Shown: one piece after another, positions 28,542 to 37,965 of the stretch | Layout of the letters: every line of letters begins with the position of its first letter | Position numbering within the stretch: the stretch's first letter is position 1 | NCBI RefSeq assembly: GCF_008180865.1 | Contig: NZ_VTEX01000001.1 | Span: 426,742 to 490,741 of the forward strand | Reading direction: 5' to 3' | Length of the DNA stretch: 64,000 nt | From: Rossellomorea aquimaris | GTDB lineage: Bacteria > Bacillota > Bacilli > Bacillales > Bacillaceae_B | Translations under genes and position numbers: made by a program | The notes under the pieces: generated by a model | Told to the model about the DNA's origin: nothing | Databases searched by the model: none | What the model saw: the letters and a program-made list of their open reading frames with translations, nothing else

Positions 28542-29039
28542 TTATTCTACTCGAAAGGCTCTAACATCGGTAATGGGGGTATCTCTATTTGATCCGTCTT
28601 TGTAGTAGATATGAACGGGGCCATTTTCCTTTAGTGGCTTTCCGGCTTTTGAGAACCCGATAAGCAATTGATCTGCTTGTGCAAGATCCATGCGATATTC
28701 ATCCGTTTCTGTTTCAACCACAAGAGATGCAGCATTCTCAAGAGGTTCTGCATTTGTAAGGAAAGGGGCAAACGGAATAGCGAAAGACCCGTTTAAAATC
28801 TTTTCCTTTTCATATTTTTTCTCTGTCTTAAGTGTAGGGGGATAGGTTGCACCTTCCTGAATTTCCCGTGACCAATGCTTGGATACGGCTTTTGTATATT
28901 CTTCCAATTCGTCAATCGTCTCATTCTTTTCATCAAAATATGTAGTCAAATCCACTTTTCGATCATCGAATATCCAAACGCCGGAATCCAGAGTTATCGT
29001 GAATTTCACTTTACCTTTTATCGGTACTATGCTTTCCAA
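28542..29039 (-). CDS. Conserved hypothetical protein between ylaK and glsA
   Basis: A 165-residue soluble protein with no signal or membrane segment. It is rich in beta strands (VKFTITLDSGVWIFDDRKVDL near the start; VHIYYKDGS near the end) and contains the phrase LTTYFDEKNE. Genes of this kind occur at the same place in other Bacillus, where ylaL lies, but I cannot confirm equivalence. Function is unknown. The RBS GGAGGAG on the minus strand precedes the ATG. Confidence 0.7.
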   Translation of the reverse strand: MESIVPIKGKVKFTITLDSGVWIFDDRKVDLTTYFDEKNETIDELEEYTKAVSKHWSREIQEGATYPPTLKTEKKYEKEKILNGSFAIPFAPFLTNAEPLENAASLVVETETDEYRMDLAQADQLLIGFSKAGKPLKENGPVHIYYKDGSNRDTPITDVRAFRVE

Positions 29040-29178
29040 TTGAGACTCCTCCTCTCGCTGATAGATTCAGTATATCTGTTATTTAAACGTTTGTCACACA
29101 AAGCTGAAAGCATTTTCAACGTTTTCAATTGGTGAAAGTAGGGAAACTAAAGGTAGGACTAAAGGAGCTGATACGATA

Positions 29179-30102
29179 GTGATTAGAACTCAGGAGTTGT
29201 TGGAAGAATTAGTGGGAAAAGCAAGACCTTTTGCAGCTGAAGGAAAAGTTGCAGATTATATACCTGCACTGAAGGACCAAAACCCAAGTGATTTGGCAAT
29301 AAGTATATATACTTTGGAAAACCATTCTTGTTATGCAGGAGATCATTTAAAGAAGTTCACATTGCAAAGTATATCGAAAGTCATCACTCTTGCTCTTGTC
29401 TTAATGGACTACGGGGAGGAACATGTCTTCTCGAAGGTTGGCATGGAGCCTACTGGTGATCCTTTTAATTCCATAGCGAAACTCGAAACACATAAGCCCT
29501 CCAAACCCCTAAATCCGATGATCAACGCAGGTGCACTCGCAGTCACGAATATGATCAAAGGAAACACAGGAATGGAAAAGTGGGGACGATTAATAGAGTT
29601 CATCAATCATATGACCGGGGAAACCGTATCATATAATGAAGATGTGGCTTATTCAGAGCTTCAAACAGCTAATTTAAACAGGTCGCTTTGTTATTTTATG
29701 AAGCAGCACGGTGTGATTACCGGAAATGTCGAAGATTTACTCGTTCTCTATACAAAACAATGTGCGGTGGAGATGAGCTGTGTCGACCTTGCTAAGATGG
29801 GGGCAGTTTTTGCCAATGATGGCGTTGACCCTGAAAGCGGGCGCGAAATTATTACGAGAGATGTTGCGAGAATTTGTAAAACGTTCATGGTGACTTGCGG
29901 GATGTATAATACTTCTGGAGAATTTGCCATTAAGGTTGGTATTCCGGCGAAAAGTGGGGTGTCAGGTGGTATCATGGGTGCTGTTCCCGGGAAGTGTGGA
30001 ATCGGGATCTTTGGTCCTGCACTTGATAACGTCGGGAATAGCAGTGCAGGACTAAAGCTACTTGAAATGCTCAGTGATGAATATTCCTGGAGTATATTTT
30101 AA
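29179..30102 (+). CDS. glsA: Glutaminase
   Basis: Hydrolyses glutamine to glutamate and ammonia. The serine-dependent beta-lactamase-like fold has its SxxK pair at Ser64 and Lys67 in [11 protein letters not shown]; other family marks are NPMINAGAL, [11 protein letters not shown] and [11 protein letters not shown]. It has 307 residues, the usual single-domain size. The start is GTG 29179, preceded by AAAGGAG at an 11-base spacing. Position before ylaN-ftsW matches B. subtilis ylaM (glsA2). The 209-base spacer after it holds the ylaN promoter. Confidence 0.93.
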   Translation: MIRTQELLEELVGKARPFAAEGKVADYIPALKDQNPSDLAISIYTLENHSCYAGDHLKKFTLQSISKVITLALVLMDYGEEHVFSKVGMEPTGDPFNSIAKLETHKPSKPLNPMINAGALAVTNMIKGNTGMEKWGRLIEFINHMTGETVSYNEDVAYSELQTANLNRSLCYFMKQHGVITGNVEDLLVLYTKQCAVEMSCVDLAKMGAVFANDGVDPESGREIITRDVARICKTFMVTCGMYNTSGEFAIKVGIPAKSGVSGGIMGAVPGKCGIGIFGPALDNVGNSSAGLKLLEMLSDEYSWSIF

Positions 30103-30240
30103 CGAAGGATCACGCCCATAAGGGTATGTTTTATTAGCGAGTTCCGGATAGGCATTTTGTATAAGAATTTTCATGAGGAACACTCCGATATAATAATTCG
30201 AATTTCTGTCATAGAATCCCGGGGAATACACTTATTTTTC

Positions 30241-30269
30241 TTGCAATTTCTCTGATTTAACGATAAAAT
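30241..30269 (+). promoter_or_regulatory. Promoter of ylaN
   Basis: TTGCAA (30241-30246), 17-base spacer, TAAAAT (30264-30269). Moderate match to sigma-A. Confidence 0.5.
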
Positions 30270-30311
30270 TTTAAGACAGGAAAGCTATTTGTTCGGAATG
30301 GGGGGATCACT

Positions 30312-30593
30312 GTGGCGTCAGAAATGACAATTAATCATCGAGAAAAAGCCTATGAACTGCTAAAGGCCGACGCAGAAAAGATTTTACAACTTATTAAAGT
30401 ACAAATGGATAATTTAACGATGCCCCAATGTCCTCTTTATGAGGAAGTATTGGATACCCAAATGTTCGGATTATCTCGTGAAATAGAATTTGCGGTCCGT
30501 TTAGGATTAGTAGATGATCAAGATGGAAAAGAGCTGATTGATTCTTTGGAAAGACAACTTTCTGCCCTTCATGAAGCATCTACAAAAAAGTAA
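30312..30593 (+). CDS. ylaN: YlaN (UPF0358), iron-responsive Fur partner
   Basis: A 93-residue protein whose core ([36 protein letters not shown]) is nearly the same as the B. subtilis protein. YlaN is needed for growth under iron limitation in Firmicutes and has been reported to bind Fe(II) and interact with Fur. The start is GTG 30312, 6 bases after GGGGGG. The single Cys and conserved acidic residues are present. Confidence 0.94.
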   Translation: MASEMTINHREKAYELLKADAEKILQLIKVQMDNLTMPQCPLYEEVLDTQMFGLSREIEFAVRLGLVDDQDGKELIDSLERQLSALHEASTKK

Positions 30594-30606
30594 AATAGTC
30601 ATGACA

Positions 30607-30644
30607 ACTCAAACAATACATGGATCTGTTGTTTGAGTTTTTTT
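30607..30644 (+). terminator. Terminator of ylaN
   Basis: ACTCAAACAA pairs with TTGTTTGAGT, followed by seven T. Confidence 0.9.
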
Positions 30645-30707
30645 GTTAAAGAATCTGACTGGTTGGGATTAATTTAAATGATATAAGAGAAAAAGGATTG
30701 AAATGTC

Positions 30708-31925
30708 ATGATTAAAAAAATAGCAAAGTCCTATGATTATTCATTAATCGCTGTATATGTATTCCTTTGTCTTTTTGGTCTGGTAATGATTTATAGTGCG
30801 AGTATGGTCATGGCTGTAGAACGATTTGGTTGGGAAAGTGACCATTTCTATAAAAGACAGATGATCAATATTCTCATCGGTTTCTTTGCCTTTACGATAG
30901 CAGCATGGTTTCCTTACAAAGCATTCCAAGTGGGGAAAATAATCAAGGGACTCATGTTTATCGTTATCGGATTATTAATCGGGGTACATATTTTCGGTTA
31001 TGAAGTAAACAACGCAAAAAGCTGGATTAATTTAGGTTTCATGCCCATTCAGCCATCGGAGTTCGCCAAGCTTGCAGTCATTATTTATCTTGGCTCTGTA
31101 TACTCCAAGAAACAGGCATACATAGATGATTTTAATAAGGGCCTTGCCCCGCCATTACTATTTTTAGGTTTTATATGTTTTTTAGTCTTTTTAGAGCCTG
31201 ACTTTGGTACGGCGGCTATCATTTTCGCCATCGGAGCAATCGTCATTTCCTGCTCAGGGATCAGTTTTAAAACCTTCTTCAAACTGACAGGTTTGGGAGC
31301 AGGTCTGTTGATCGTACTCTCACCGGTCATATACCTGGCAAGGGGCTTTATTTTTACGAGAGAAAGACTTAGCAGGATTGAAGCGTATTTATCACCGTTT
31401 AAATATGCCCAAGGGGAAGGGTACCACTTGGTGAACTCATACCTTGCTATTGGCTCTGGAGGGGTAAAAGGGCTTGGATTAGGTCAAAGTGTTCAAAAAC
31501 TGGGTTATCTCCCTGAACCACAAACGGATTTCATTATGGCTATCATTGCTGAAGAATTAGGTGTATTCGGTGTAAGCTTTGTCATACTCGGACTCTCTTA
31601 TATCGTGCTTCGGGGCATATATACGGGAGTTAAATGCCAGGACCCGTTTGGAACGATGCTGGCCATCGGAATATCCAGTATGATTGGTATTCAAGCCTTC
31701 ATTAATTTAGGAGGGGTATCCGGATTAATCCCGATTACAGGTGTACCACTTCCATTTATCAGCTATGGAGGATCATCACTATTAGTGCTGTCTTTGTCGA
31801 TGGGTGTCCTTGTGAATGTGTCGATGTTTGTAAAATATGAAGAAAAATATAAAATAAAGAAGGAAAATGGCTACCCTTCGGAGAATATGGATAATAGCAA
31901 AAAAATATATGGCGTAAAAATGTAG
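30708..31925 (+). CDS. ftsW: Peptidoglycan glycosyltransferase FtsW
   Basis: SEDS-family glycosyltransferase that polymerises septal peptidoglycan from lipid II. It has about ten membrane helices. Family signatures: FGLVMIYSASM at the first helix, QPSEFAKLAVI near residue 115, EPDFGTAAI near 160 (including the catalytic-loop Asp region), LPEPQTDFIMAIIAEELG near 270, and GVPLPFISYGGSSL near 345. It has 405 residues. RodA and SpoVE are close relatives, but the ylaN-ftsW-pycA order supports FtsW. It has no partner PBP gene nearby. Confidence 0.92.
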   Translation: MIKKIAKSYDYSLIAVYVFLCLFGLVMIYSASMVMAVERFGWESDHFYKRQMINILIGFFAFTIAAWFPYKAFQVGKIIKGLMFIVIGLLIGVHIFGYEVNNAKSWINLGFMPIQPSEFAKLAVIIYLGSVYSKKQAYIDDFNKGLAPPLLFLGFICFLVFLEPDFGTAAIIFAIGAIVISCSGISFKTFFKLTGLGAGLLIVLSPVIYLARGFIFTRERLSRIEAYLSPFKYAQGEGYHLVNSYLAIGSGGVKGLGLGQSVQKLGYLPEPQTDFIMAIIAEELGVFGVSFVILGLSYIVLRGIYTGVKCQDPFGTMLAIGISSMIGIQAFINLGGVSGLIPITGVPLPFISYGGSSLLVLSLSMGVLVNVSMFVKYEEKYKIKKENGYPSENMDNSKKIYGVKM

Positions 31926-31960
31926 GTCACTTTGATAGAGTATCTAAAACTCTAAGTCTA

Positions 31961-32012
31961 GGGTCTGCCCCCTAAGATACTTCTTGATTATCTTTCGGGT
32001 CAGCCCTTTTTT
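31961..32012 (+). terminator. Terminator of ftsW
   Basis: GGG-t-CTG pairs with CAGCCC, CCC with GGG, and AAGATA with TATCTT to make a long imperfect hairpin, followed by six T. Confidence 0.6.
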
Positions 32013-32067
32013 CATAGACTGCTTTACAGAGATTTTCAATCATGAATAGCCTAAAGGAGAGAGTGTA

Positions 32068-35000
32068 TTGAAGAAAATCAAAAAAGTATTAGTAGCAAAT
32101 CGCGGTGAAATTGCCATCCGTGTGTTTCGTGCATGTACGGAGCTTAATATTAGAACCGTCGCCATTTACAGTAAGGAAGATTCGGGAGCATATCATCGAT
32201 ATAAAGCAGATGAGGCCTACCTGACAGGAGAAGGAAAGAAACCAATTGATGCTTATTTAGATATAGAGGGGATCATTCGGATCGCAAAGAACGCCGATGT
32301 CGATGCCATCCATCCCGGTTACGGTTTTTTGTCCGAAAATATTCATTTTGCCAGACGTTGTGAAGAAGAGGGGATTACCTTCATAGGTCCTCATTCAGAG
32401 CACTTAAATATGTTCGGTGACAAAGTAAAGGCGCGTCATCAGGCACAATTAGCCAATATTCCGGTTATTCCGGGAACAGATGGACCTGTAGAAACGCTAG
32501 AAGAAGTCATTAGCTTCGGGAAGGACCATGGATTCCCGATCATCATCAAAGCTTCATTAGGTGGCGGAGGACGTGGAATGCGTATCGTCCGTAACCTGGA
32601 AAGCTTAAAGGAAGCATACGAGCGCGCTAAATCTGAAGCGAAAGCAGCATTTGGTAATGATGAAATATATGTTGAGAAATTTGTTGAGAATCCTAAACAT
32701 ATAGAAGTTCAAATTCTTGGGGACGAAGACGGCAACATTATTCACTTATATGAACGCGATTGTTCCATCCAGAGACGTCACCAGAAAGTAGTTGAAATAG
32801 CACCATCCGTATCCTTGAGTGATCAGTTGAGAGAGGATATTTGTGATGCAGCCGTCCGGTTGATGGATAATGTAAAGTATGTGAATGCAGGTACGGTTGA
32901 GTTCCTGGTTGCAAATGAGCAGTTCTATTTCATCGAGGTAAATCCTCGTGTTCAGGTAGAGCATACGATTACGGAAATGGTTACCGGAGTGGATATTGTC
33001 CAATCGCAATTAATGATTGCCGAAGGTCATGCACTACATAGCAGTAAGCTTGGCATACCTGTTCAAGAAGAAATCCGGACAAATGGGTTTGCCATTCAGT
33101 CCCGTGTGACAACAGAAGATCCATTGAACAACTTTATGCCTGACACAGGGAAGATCATGGCTTACCGTTCAGGCGGGGGATTCGGGGTTCGATTGGATGC
33201 AGGTAACGGGTTCCAGGGGGCCGTCATTACACCATACTATGATTCCCTTCTTGTAAAACTGTCCACCTGGGCTTTGACATTTGAACAAGCTGCATCCAAA
33301 ATGGTCAGAAATCTTCAAGAATTTAGAATACGTGGAATCAAGACGAATATTCCTTTCCTTGAAAATGTCGTTAAGCATGAAAACTTTATAACGGGTAAGT
33401 ATGATACATCCTTTATTGATACAACCCCTGAACTGTTTATTTTTCCGAAACGAAAAGACCGTGGTACGAAGATGCTTTCTTATATCGGAAATGTAACCGT
33501 GAATGGTTTTCCTGGAATCGAGAAGAAGAAAAAGCCTGTATTCTCTAAGCCTAGGATTCCTGCTATTGACTTGAAACAAGACTTTAAGCCTGGGACAAAG
33601 CAAATTTTAGATCAACATGGTGCTGAAGGTTTGGTTAATTGGGTCAAGGAACAAAATTCAGTGCTCCTGACTGATACAACTTTCCGGGATGCGCACCAAT
33701 CATTATTGGCTACGCGTGTCAGAACAAACGACCTGAAGCAAATTGCACATCCGACATCTCACCTGCTTCCTGATATGTTCTCCTATGAAATGTGGGGAGG
33801 GGCAACGTTTGATGTAGCCTATCGTTTTCTAAAGGAAGATCCCTGGAATCGATTATTAACTATGAGAGAGGACATTCCCAATGTTCTATTCCAAATGCTG
33901 CTGAGGGCATCAAATGCCGTTGGATATAAGAACTATCCTGATAATGTCATAAAAGAATTTGTTGAGAAATCAGCATTCGCAGGTATTGACGTCTTCCGGA
34001 TATTTGACAGTTTAAACTGGGTCAAGGGTATGGAAGTAGCCATTGATGCGGTAAGACAAAGCGGGAAAATCGCCGAGGCAGCCATTTGTTATACAGGTGA
34101 CATTGAAGATTCTACCCGGACCAAATATAGTATTGATTACTATAAGAATCTGGCAAAAGAGTTAGAAGCAAGCGGGGCGCATATATTAGCGATTAAAGAC
34201 ATGGCGGGGCTCTTAAAACCACAGGCAGCCTACCGACTTATTTCAGAACTGAAAGATACGGTAAGTCTGCCTATCCACCTACACACCCATGATACAAGTG
34301 GAAACGGTATTTACACATACGCAAGAGCCGTTGAAGCAGGTGTGGATATTGTCGACACAGCCCTTAGCACGATGTCTGGATTAACATCTCAACCAAGTGC
34401 CAATACACTTTACTACGCATTGAAAGGAACTGAAAGGGAACCTAATGTAGATATTAACTCATTGGAGACTCTTTCCCACTATTGGGAAGACGTTCGAAAA
34501 TATTATACAGACTTTGAAAGTGGGATGATGTCTCCTCATTCAGAGGTTTACAAGCACGAAATGCCCGGGGGACAATATAGTAATCTTCAGCAGCAGGCAA
34601 AAGCTGTAGGACTCGGGCATCGATGGGAAGAAGTCAAAGAAATGTATGCAAGGGTCAACCACCTCTTTGGGGATATCGTAAAGGTTACTCCTTCATCAAA
34701 AGTTGTCGGGGATATGGCGTTGTTCATGGTGCAGAATGATTTGTCGGAGAAAGATGTAATCGAAAAAGGGGAAAAGATTGACTTCCCTGATTCAGTGGTG
34801 GAATTATTCGAAGGGTATTTGGGTCAGCCTCATGGAGGATTCCCGAAAGACTTACAAAGCGTGATTCTGAAAGGGCGCACTCCATTAACCGTTCGACCTG
34901 GGGAGCTCCTTGATGATGTGGACTTCACAGCACTCAAAGAAAAACTCTTCGAAGAACTGCAACGCCCTGTCACTAGTTTCGATGCTCTTGGATATGCTCT

Positions 35001-35508
35001 ATATCCTAAAGTGTTTATGGAATACGCACATACAATGGATCAATTTGGTGATATTTCCACTCTCGATACGCCTACTTTCTTATTCGGAATGAGACTTGGT
35101 GAAGAGATTGAGGTTGAAATTGAAACCGGGAAAACACTTATTGTCAAGCTGGTTTCCATTGGCCAGGCTCAGGCAGATGGTACACGGATCGTCTACTTTG
35201 AACTGAATGGTCAGCCGCGTGAAATTGTGATAAAAGATGAAAGCATTAAATCGACAGTGGCAGCCAAGATGAAGGCTGACGCAAAAAATGAGACTCATAT
35301 TGGTGCTTCCATGCCTGGAACCGTGATTAAGGTAATTGCTGAAAAAGGAGAGGCGGTAGAAAAAGGGGATCACTTAATGATCACCGAAGCCATGAAAATG
35401 GAAACGACCGTTCAAGCTCCGTTTGCAGGGGTAGTGAAAGATATCTATGTGCAAAATGGTGATGCCATTAGCCCTGGTGACCTATTAATAGAAGTTCAAA
35501 AAGCATAA
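32068..35508 (+). CDS. pycA: Pyruvate carboxylase
   Basis: Anaplerotic biotin enzyme making oxaloacetate from pyruvate, bicarbonate and ATP. A single 1146-residue chain: biotin carboxylase (about 1-455; ATP-grasp loop GGGGRGM, EVNPRVQVEHT), carboxyltransferase (about 530-830; DTTFRDAHQSLLATRVR), an allosteric/tetramerisation part, and a C-terminal biotinyl domain with Lys1110 in EAMKMET. It starts at TTG 32068 with AAAGGAGA 7 bases upstream. It is monocistronic. With PDH it sets the balance of acetyl-CoA and oxaloacetate. Confidence 0.97.
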   Translation: MKKIKKVLVANRGEIAIRVFRACTELNIRTVAIYSKEDSGAYHRYKADEAYLTGEGKKPIDAYLDIEGIIRIAKNADVDAIHPGYGFLSENIHFARRCEEEGITFIGPHSEHLNMFGDKVKARHQAQLANIPVIPGTDGPVETLEEVISFGKDHGFPIIIKASLGGGGRGMRIVRNLESLKEAYERAKSEAKAAFGNDEIYVEKFVENPKHIEVQILGDEDGNIIHLYERDCSIQRRHQKVVEIAPSVSLSDQLREDICDAAVRLMDNVKYVNAGTVEFLVANEQFYFIEVNPRVQVEHTITEMVTGVDIVQSQLMIAEGHALHSSKLGIPVQEEIRTNGFAIQSRVTTEDPLNNFMPDTGKIMAYRSGGGFGVRLDAGNGFQGAVITPYYDSLLVKLSTWALTFEQAASKMVRNLQEFRIRGIKTNIPFLENVVKHENFITGKYDTSFIDTTPELFIFPKRKDRGTKMLSYIGNVTVNGFPGIEKKKKPVFSKPRIPAIDLKQDFKPGTKQILDQHGAEGLVNWVKEQNSVLLTDTTFRDAHQSLLATRVRTNDLKQIAHPTSHLLPDMFSYEMWGGATFDVAYRFLKEDPWNRLLTMREDIPNVLFQMLLRASNAVGYKNYPDNVIKEFVEKSAFAGIDVFRIFDSLNWVKGMEVAIDAVRQSGKIAEAAICYTGDIEDSTRTKYSIDYYKNLAKELEASGAHILAIKDMAGLLKPQAAYRLISELKDTVSLPIHLHTHDTSGNGIYTYARAVEAGVDIVDTALSTMSGLTSQPSANTLYYALKGTEREPNVDINSLETLSHYWEDVRKYYTDFESGMMSPHSEVYKHEMPGGQYSNLQQQAKAVGLGHRWEEVKEMYARVNHLFGDIVKVTPSSKVVGDMALFMVQNDLSEKDVIEKGEKIDFPDSVVELFEGYLGQPHGGFPKDLQSVILKGRTPLTVRPGELLDDVDFTALKEKLFEELQRPVTSFDALGYALYPKVFMEYAHTMDQFGDISTLDTPTFLFGMRLGEEIEVEIETGKTLIVKLVSIGQAQADGTRIVYFELNGQPREIVIKDESIKSTVAAKMKADAKNETHIGASMPGTVIKVIAEKGEAVEKGDHLMITEAMKMETTVQAPFAGVVKDIYVQNGDAISPGDLLIEVQKA

Positions 35509-35510
35509 AC

Positions 35511-35547
35511 AAAAAAGGATTCCGGTTATGACCGGAATCCTTTTTTT
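35511..35547. terminator. Bidirectional terminator between pycA and ctaA
   Basis: AAAAAAGGATTCCGGT pairs with ACCGGAATCCTTTTTTT around a tiny loop. Confidence 0.94.
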
Positions 35548-35548
35548 G

Positions 35549-36469
35549 TTATGCCTTCAGCTTACTTCTTGAGATGAGCAGGATAAAGTAACAGAGTAGT
35601 CCAAATAGACAAGAGATGATCAAAGCGTGCAATAAAGCTATACCTAAGTTTAATCTTGTGAACACAACGAGTGCTCCGGACATGACTTGAAGGGATACCA
35701 GCGTAAATGCGATGATCCATCCCCAATAAATAACCTTTTGGTGCTTATGCTCTTTGATCGCAATATATGTGATATAAGCAATCCATAAGAAAATGAGTCC
35801 TGCTGCTGTCCGATGACCCATTTGAATCCACTCATACAGATTGGATGGGAGACCCGGAGAAGAGTTAACACATAAAGGCCAATCTTTACACACCAAGCTC
35901 GAATCCGTGTGTCTGACTAAAGCACCGGTATAAACAACAATATAGCTATATAAAGTGACTCCTATTGTATGGAATCTCATTCGTTTATTAATGACCAATG
36001 AGTTGGCATCAAATTTCTGATCGACTTCAAAAATCAGAAGTGTTAACAATAGAATTGAAGCAAAAGATATAAGGGAAATCCCGAAATGCAGTGCAAGTAC
36101 GAAGTCTGATTGACCCCAGAGTACAGCGGCAGCTCCGATTAGACCTTGTAACACTAAGAAAAAGAAAGAGAGTGCAGCAAGGAATTTTGTTTCACGCTTA
36201 TAACCAATCGCTCTCCATGACCATATCGATAATGCCAATACTAATAATCCTACACCACCGGAGACAACCCGGTGTGCCAATTCTATGACAAGCTCGAATG
36301 TTATATCGCTTGGAATCAATTGTCCGTTACATAATGGCCAAGATCGTCCGCAGCCCATACCAGATTCGGTCTTTGTAACGAGGGCTCCTCCCAATAGAAC
36401 AAATAACATACCAAGAGTGGTGAGAACGGCAAGCCACTTTAATCCTTTGTGGACACCTTTATTATGCAA
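35549..36469 (-). CDS. ctaA: Heme A synthase
   Basis: Membrane enzyme converting heme O to heme A for the cytochrome oxidase encoded nearby. It has eight predicted helices in two similar four-helix halves. Cysteine pairs lie in [13 protein letters not shown] and [11 protein letters not shown], and conserved heme histidines in ELAHRVVSG and QMGHRTAAG. The start was placed at TTG 36469, 8 bases after AAGG, giving 306 residues as in B. subtilis; a GTG at 36478 lies within the Shine-Dalgarno. It is divergent from ctaB, the usual arrangement. Confidence 0.94.
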   Translation of the reverse strand: MHNKGVHKGLKWLAVLTTLGMLFVLLGGALVTKTESGMGCGRSWPLCNGQLIPSDITFELVIELAHRVVSGGVGLLVLALSIWSWRAIGYKRETKFLAALSFFFLVLQGLIGAAAVLWGQSDFVLALHFGISLISFASILLLTLLIFEVDQKFDANSLVINKRMRFHTIGVTLYSYIVVYTGALVRHTDSSLVCKDWPLCVNSSPGLPSNLYEWIQMGHRTAAGLIFLWIAYITYIAIKEHKHQKVIYWGWIIAFTLVSLQVMSGALVVFTRLNLGIALLHALIISCLFGLLCYFILLISRSKLKA

Positions 36470-36672
36470 TCTATTCACCTTCTTAATTAATAGACTCTAC
36501 ACACTTTCTAATTTATAAATATAGTAGAAAAATATATATGCCCCTACGATAATACATAAAAGGTCAGTAAAACTCAACCGATAAAATGTTACAGAATTAT
36601 GAGCATGATAATTATTTATATGAAGAGAATAACTATTAGTAGATAATGACTAATTTGCAGAAAAACAAAATC

Positions 36673-36704
36673 TGTAAGCGCTTAGCTTTGTTTTATGGTA
36701 TGAT
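36673..36704 (+). promoter_or_regulatory. cre site and extended -10 promoter upstream of ctaB
   Basis: TGTAAGCGCTTAGC (36673-36686) matches the cre consensus TGWAARCGYTWNCW at 12 of 14. It covers the -35 region of an extended -10 promoter, TGg-TATGAT (36696-36704), that lacks a good -35. CcpA binding there would repress the cta operon on glucose, in line with known catabolite control of B. subtilis ctaBCDEF. The rest of the 481-base ctaA-ctaB gap shows no gene. Confidence 0.55.
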
Positions 36705-36904
36705 GGGTTTAAAATGTTTGTAGAAATATGAAGAAACGTCTGCGTTTTTCTTTCTTCACAATTTCTTCACAATATTGTCTAATTCTCCCCCAAAAAGGAA
36801 AAAATATATGGTTTAATATAATATTGATAGCATATATACTATTTCTTATCTGTGCATGAATTATCAGACGGATATAGAAATAGTGAATCATTTCCTATAT
36901 AGTA

Positions 36905-36944
36905 AGAGGTGGCAACTGGCCTCTGGCTTTTTATAGAGAGGAGG
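36905..36944 (+). promoter_or_regulatory. Alternative hairpins over the ctaB ribosome binding site
   Basis: CCTCT (36920-36924) can pair with AGAGG upstream (36905-36909) or with AGAGG (36937-36941), which is part of the AGAGGAGG Shine-Dalgarno. The two pairings exclude each other, so the RBS could be open or closed. The stems are only 5 bp, so this is tentative. Confidence 0.3.
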
Positions 36945-36950
36945 AAGAGA

Positions 36951-37862
36951 ATGTCTAGTCGAATGATGACTAACGCTCAAGAAGCAGATTTGACAACCTC
37001 AACTGCTTGGAAGGACTTTTTAGCACTAATCAAAATTGGTATCGTTAATTCAAACTTAATTACAACCTTTACAGGTATGTGGTTAGCTTTTTACTTTACT
37101 AATACACACTTTCTAAATTCTCTTGATACGATGTTCCTGACGTTGATAGGTTCTTCCCTAATTATCGCGGGTTCCTGCTCCATAAATAATGTGTATGATC
37201 GAGACATCGATCCTCTGATGGAACGTACGAAGGGACGCCCTACCGTAACAGGTAAGATCAATGCACCTAAAGCTTTGTCTTTGGGATTAATTATGATTGC
37301 AGTGGGAATCATAATGTTATTTATGACTACCGTCACTGCAGGTGTGATAGGAATCATTGGGGTATTTAGTTACGTTGTATTATATACAATGTGGTCTAAG
37401 AGGAAATACGTAAGCAACACAATTGTAGGGAGTATCTCAGGTGCAGTCCCGCCGTTAATCGGTTGGTCAGCTGTAGACGCAAATCTGGATATCATCGCAT
37501 GGGTTCTGTTCCTAATGATGTTTATCTGGCAACCCCCTCATTTCTACGCTTTAGCGATGAAGAGAGTGGAAGAATACAGAGCAGCGAATATACCGATGCT
37601 CCCCGTAGTAAAGGGATTTGCTACAACAAAGCACCATATCGTTGCTTGGGTTGCAGCATTACTGCCTCTGCCATTCTTCTTGATGGATTTAGGAATGTTT
37701 TTCTTTATCCTTGCAACAGCCTTTAATATTGGCTGGCTGGCACTGGGACTCGCAGGTTACAAAATGAAAGATGATATTAAGTGGTCAAAACTTATGTTTG
37801 TCTATTCACTAAATTATTTAACTATCTTGTTCGTGGCGATGGTTATCGTTACTGTACTATAA
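36951..37862 (+). CDS. ctaB: Protoheme IX farnesyltransferase (heme O synthase)
   Basis: UbiA-family prenyltransferase that adds farnesyl to heme B to give heme O, the substrate of CtaA. The prenyl-diphosphate binding motif NNVYDRDIDPLMERTKGRP is present, with a second conserved loop around MKRVEEYRAANIPMLPVVKG. About nine membrane helices. The start was set at ATG 36951 with GAGGAGG upstream, giving 303 residues; the longer frame from 36909 has no RBS. First gene of ctaBCDEF. Confidence 0.95.
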   Translation: MSSRMMTNAQEADLTTSTAWKDFLALIKIGIVNSNLITTFTGMWLAFYFTNTHFLNSLDTMFLTLIGSSLIIAGSCSINNVYDRDIDPLMERTKGRPTVTGKINAPKALSLGLIMIAVGIIMLFMTTVTAGVIGIIGVFSYVVLYTMWSKRKYVSNTIVGSISGAVPPLIGWSAVDANLDIIAWVLFLMMFIWQPPHFYALAMKRVEEYRAANIPMLPVVKGFATTKHHIVAWVAALLPLPFFLMDLGMFFFILATAFNIGWLALGLAGYKMKDDIKWSKLMFVYSLNYLTILFVAMVIVTVL

Positions 37863-37965
37863 GATTAGTGGGAATTCTTTCTGATAAGAAATCCAAATAG
37901 ATATTTTTTATGAGTCCTTGTTTTATTCAAAAGTATATTACATGAAAGAGGGGTTTGATTAAGCT

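Noticed and set aside
31930..32050. T-box or riboswitch before pycA
   Set aside because: Only the ftsW terminator hairpin is evident; no T-box sequence or known aptamer core was recognised, and pycA has a short normal leader.
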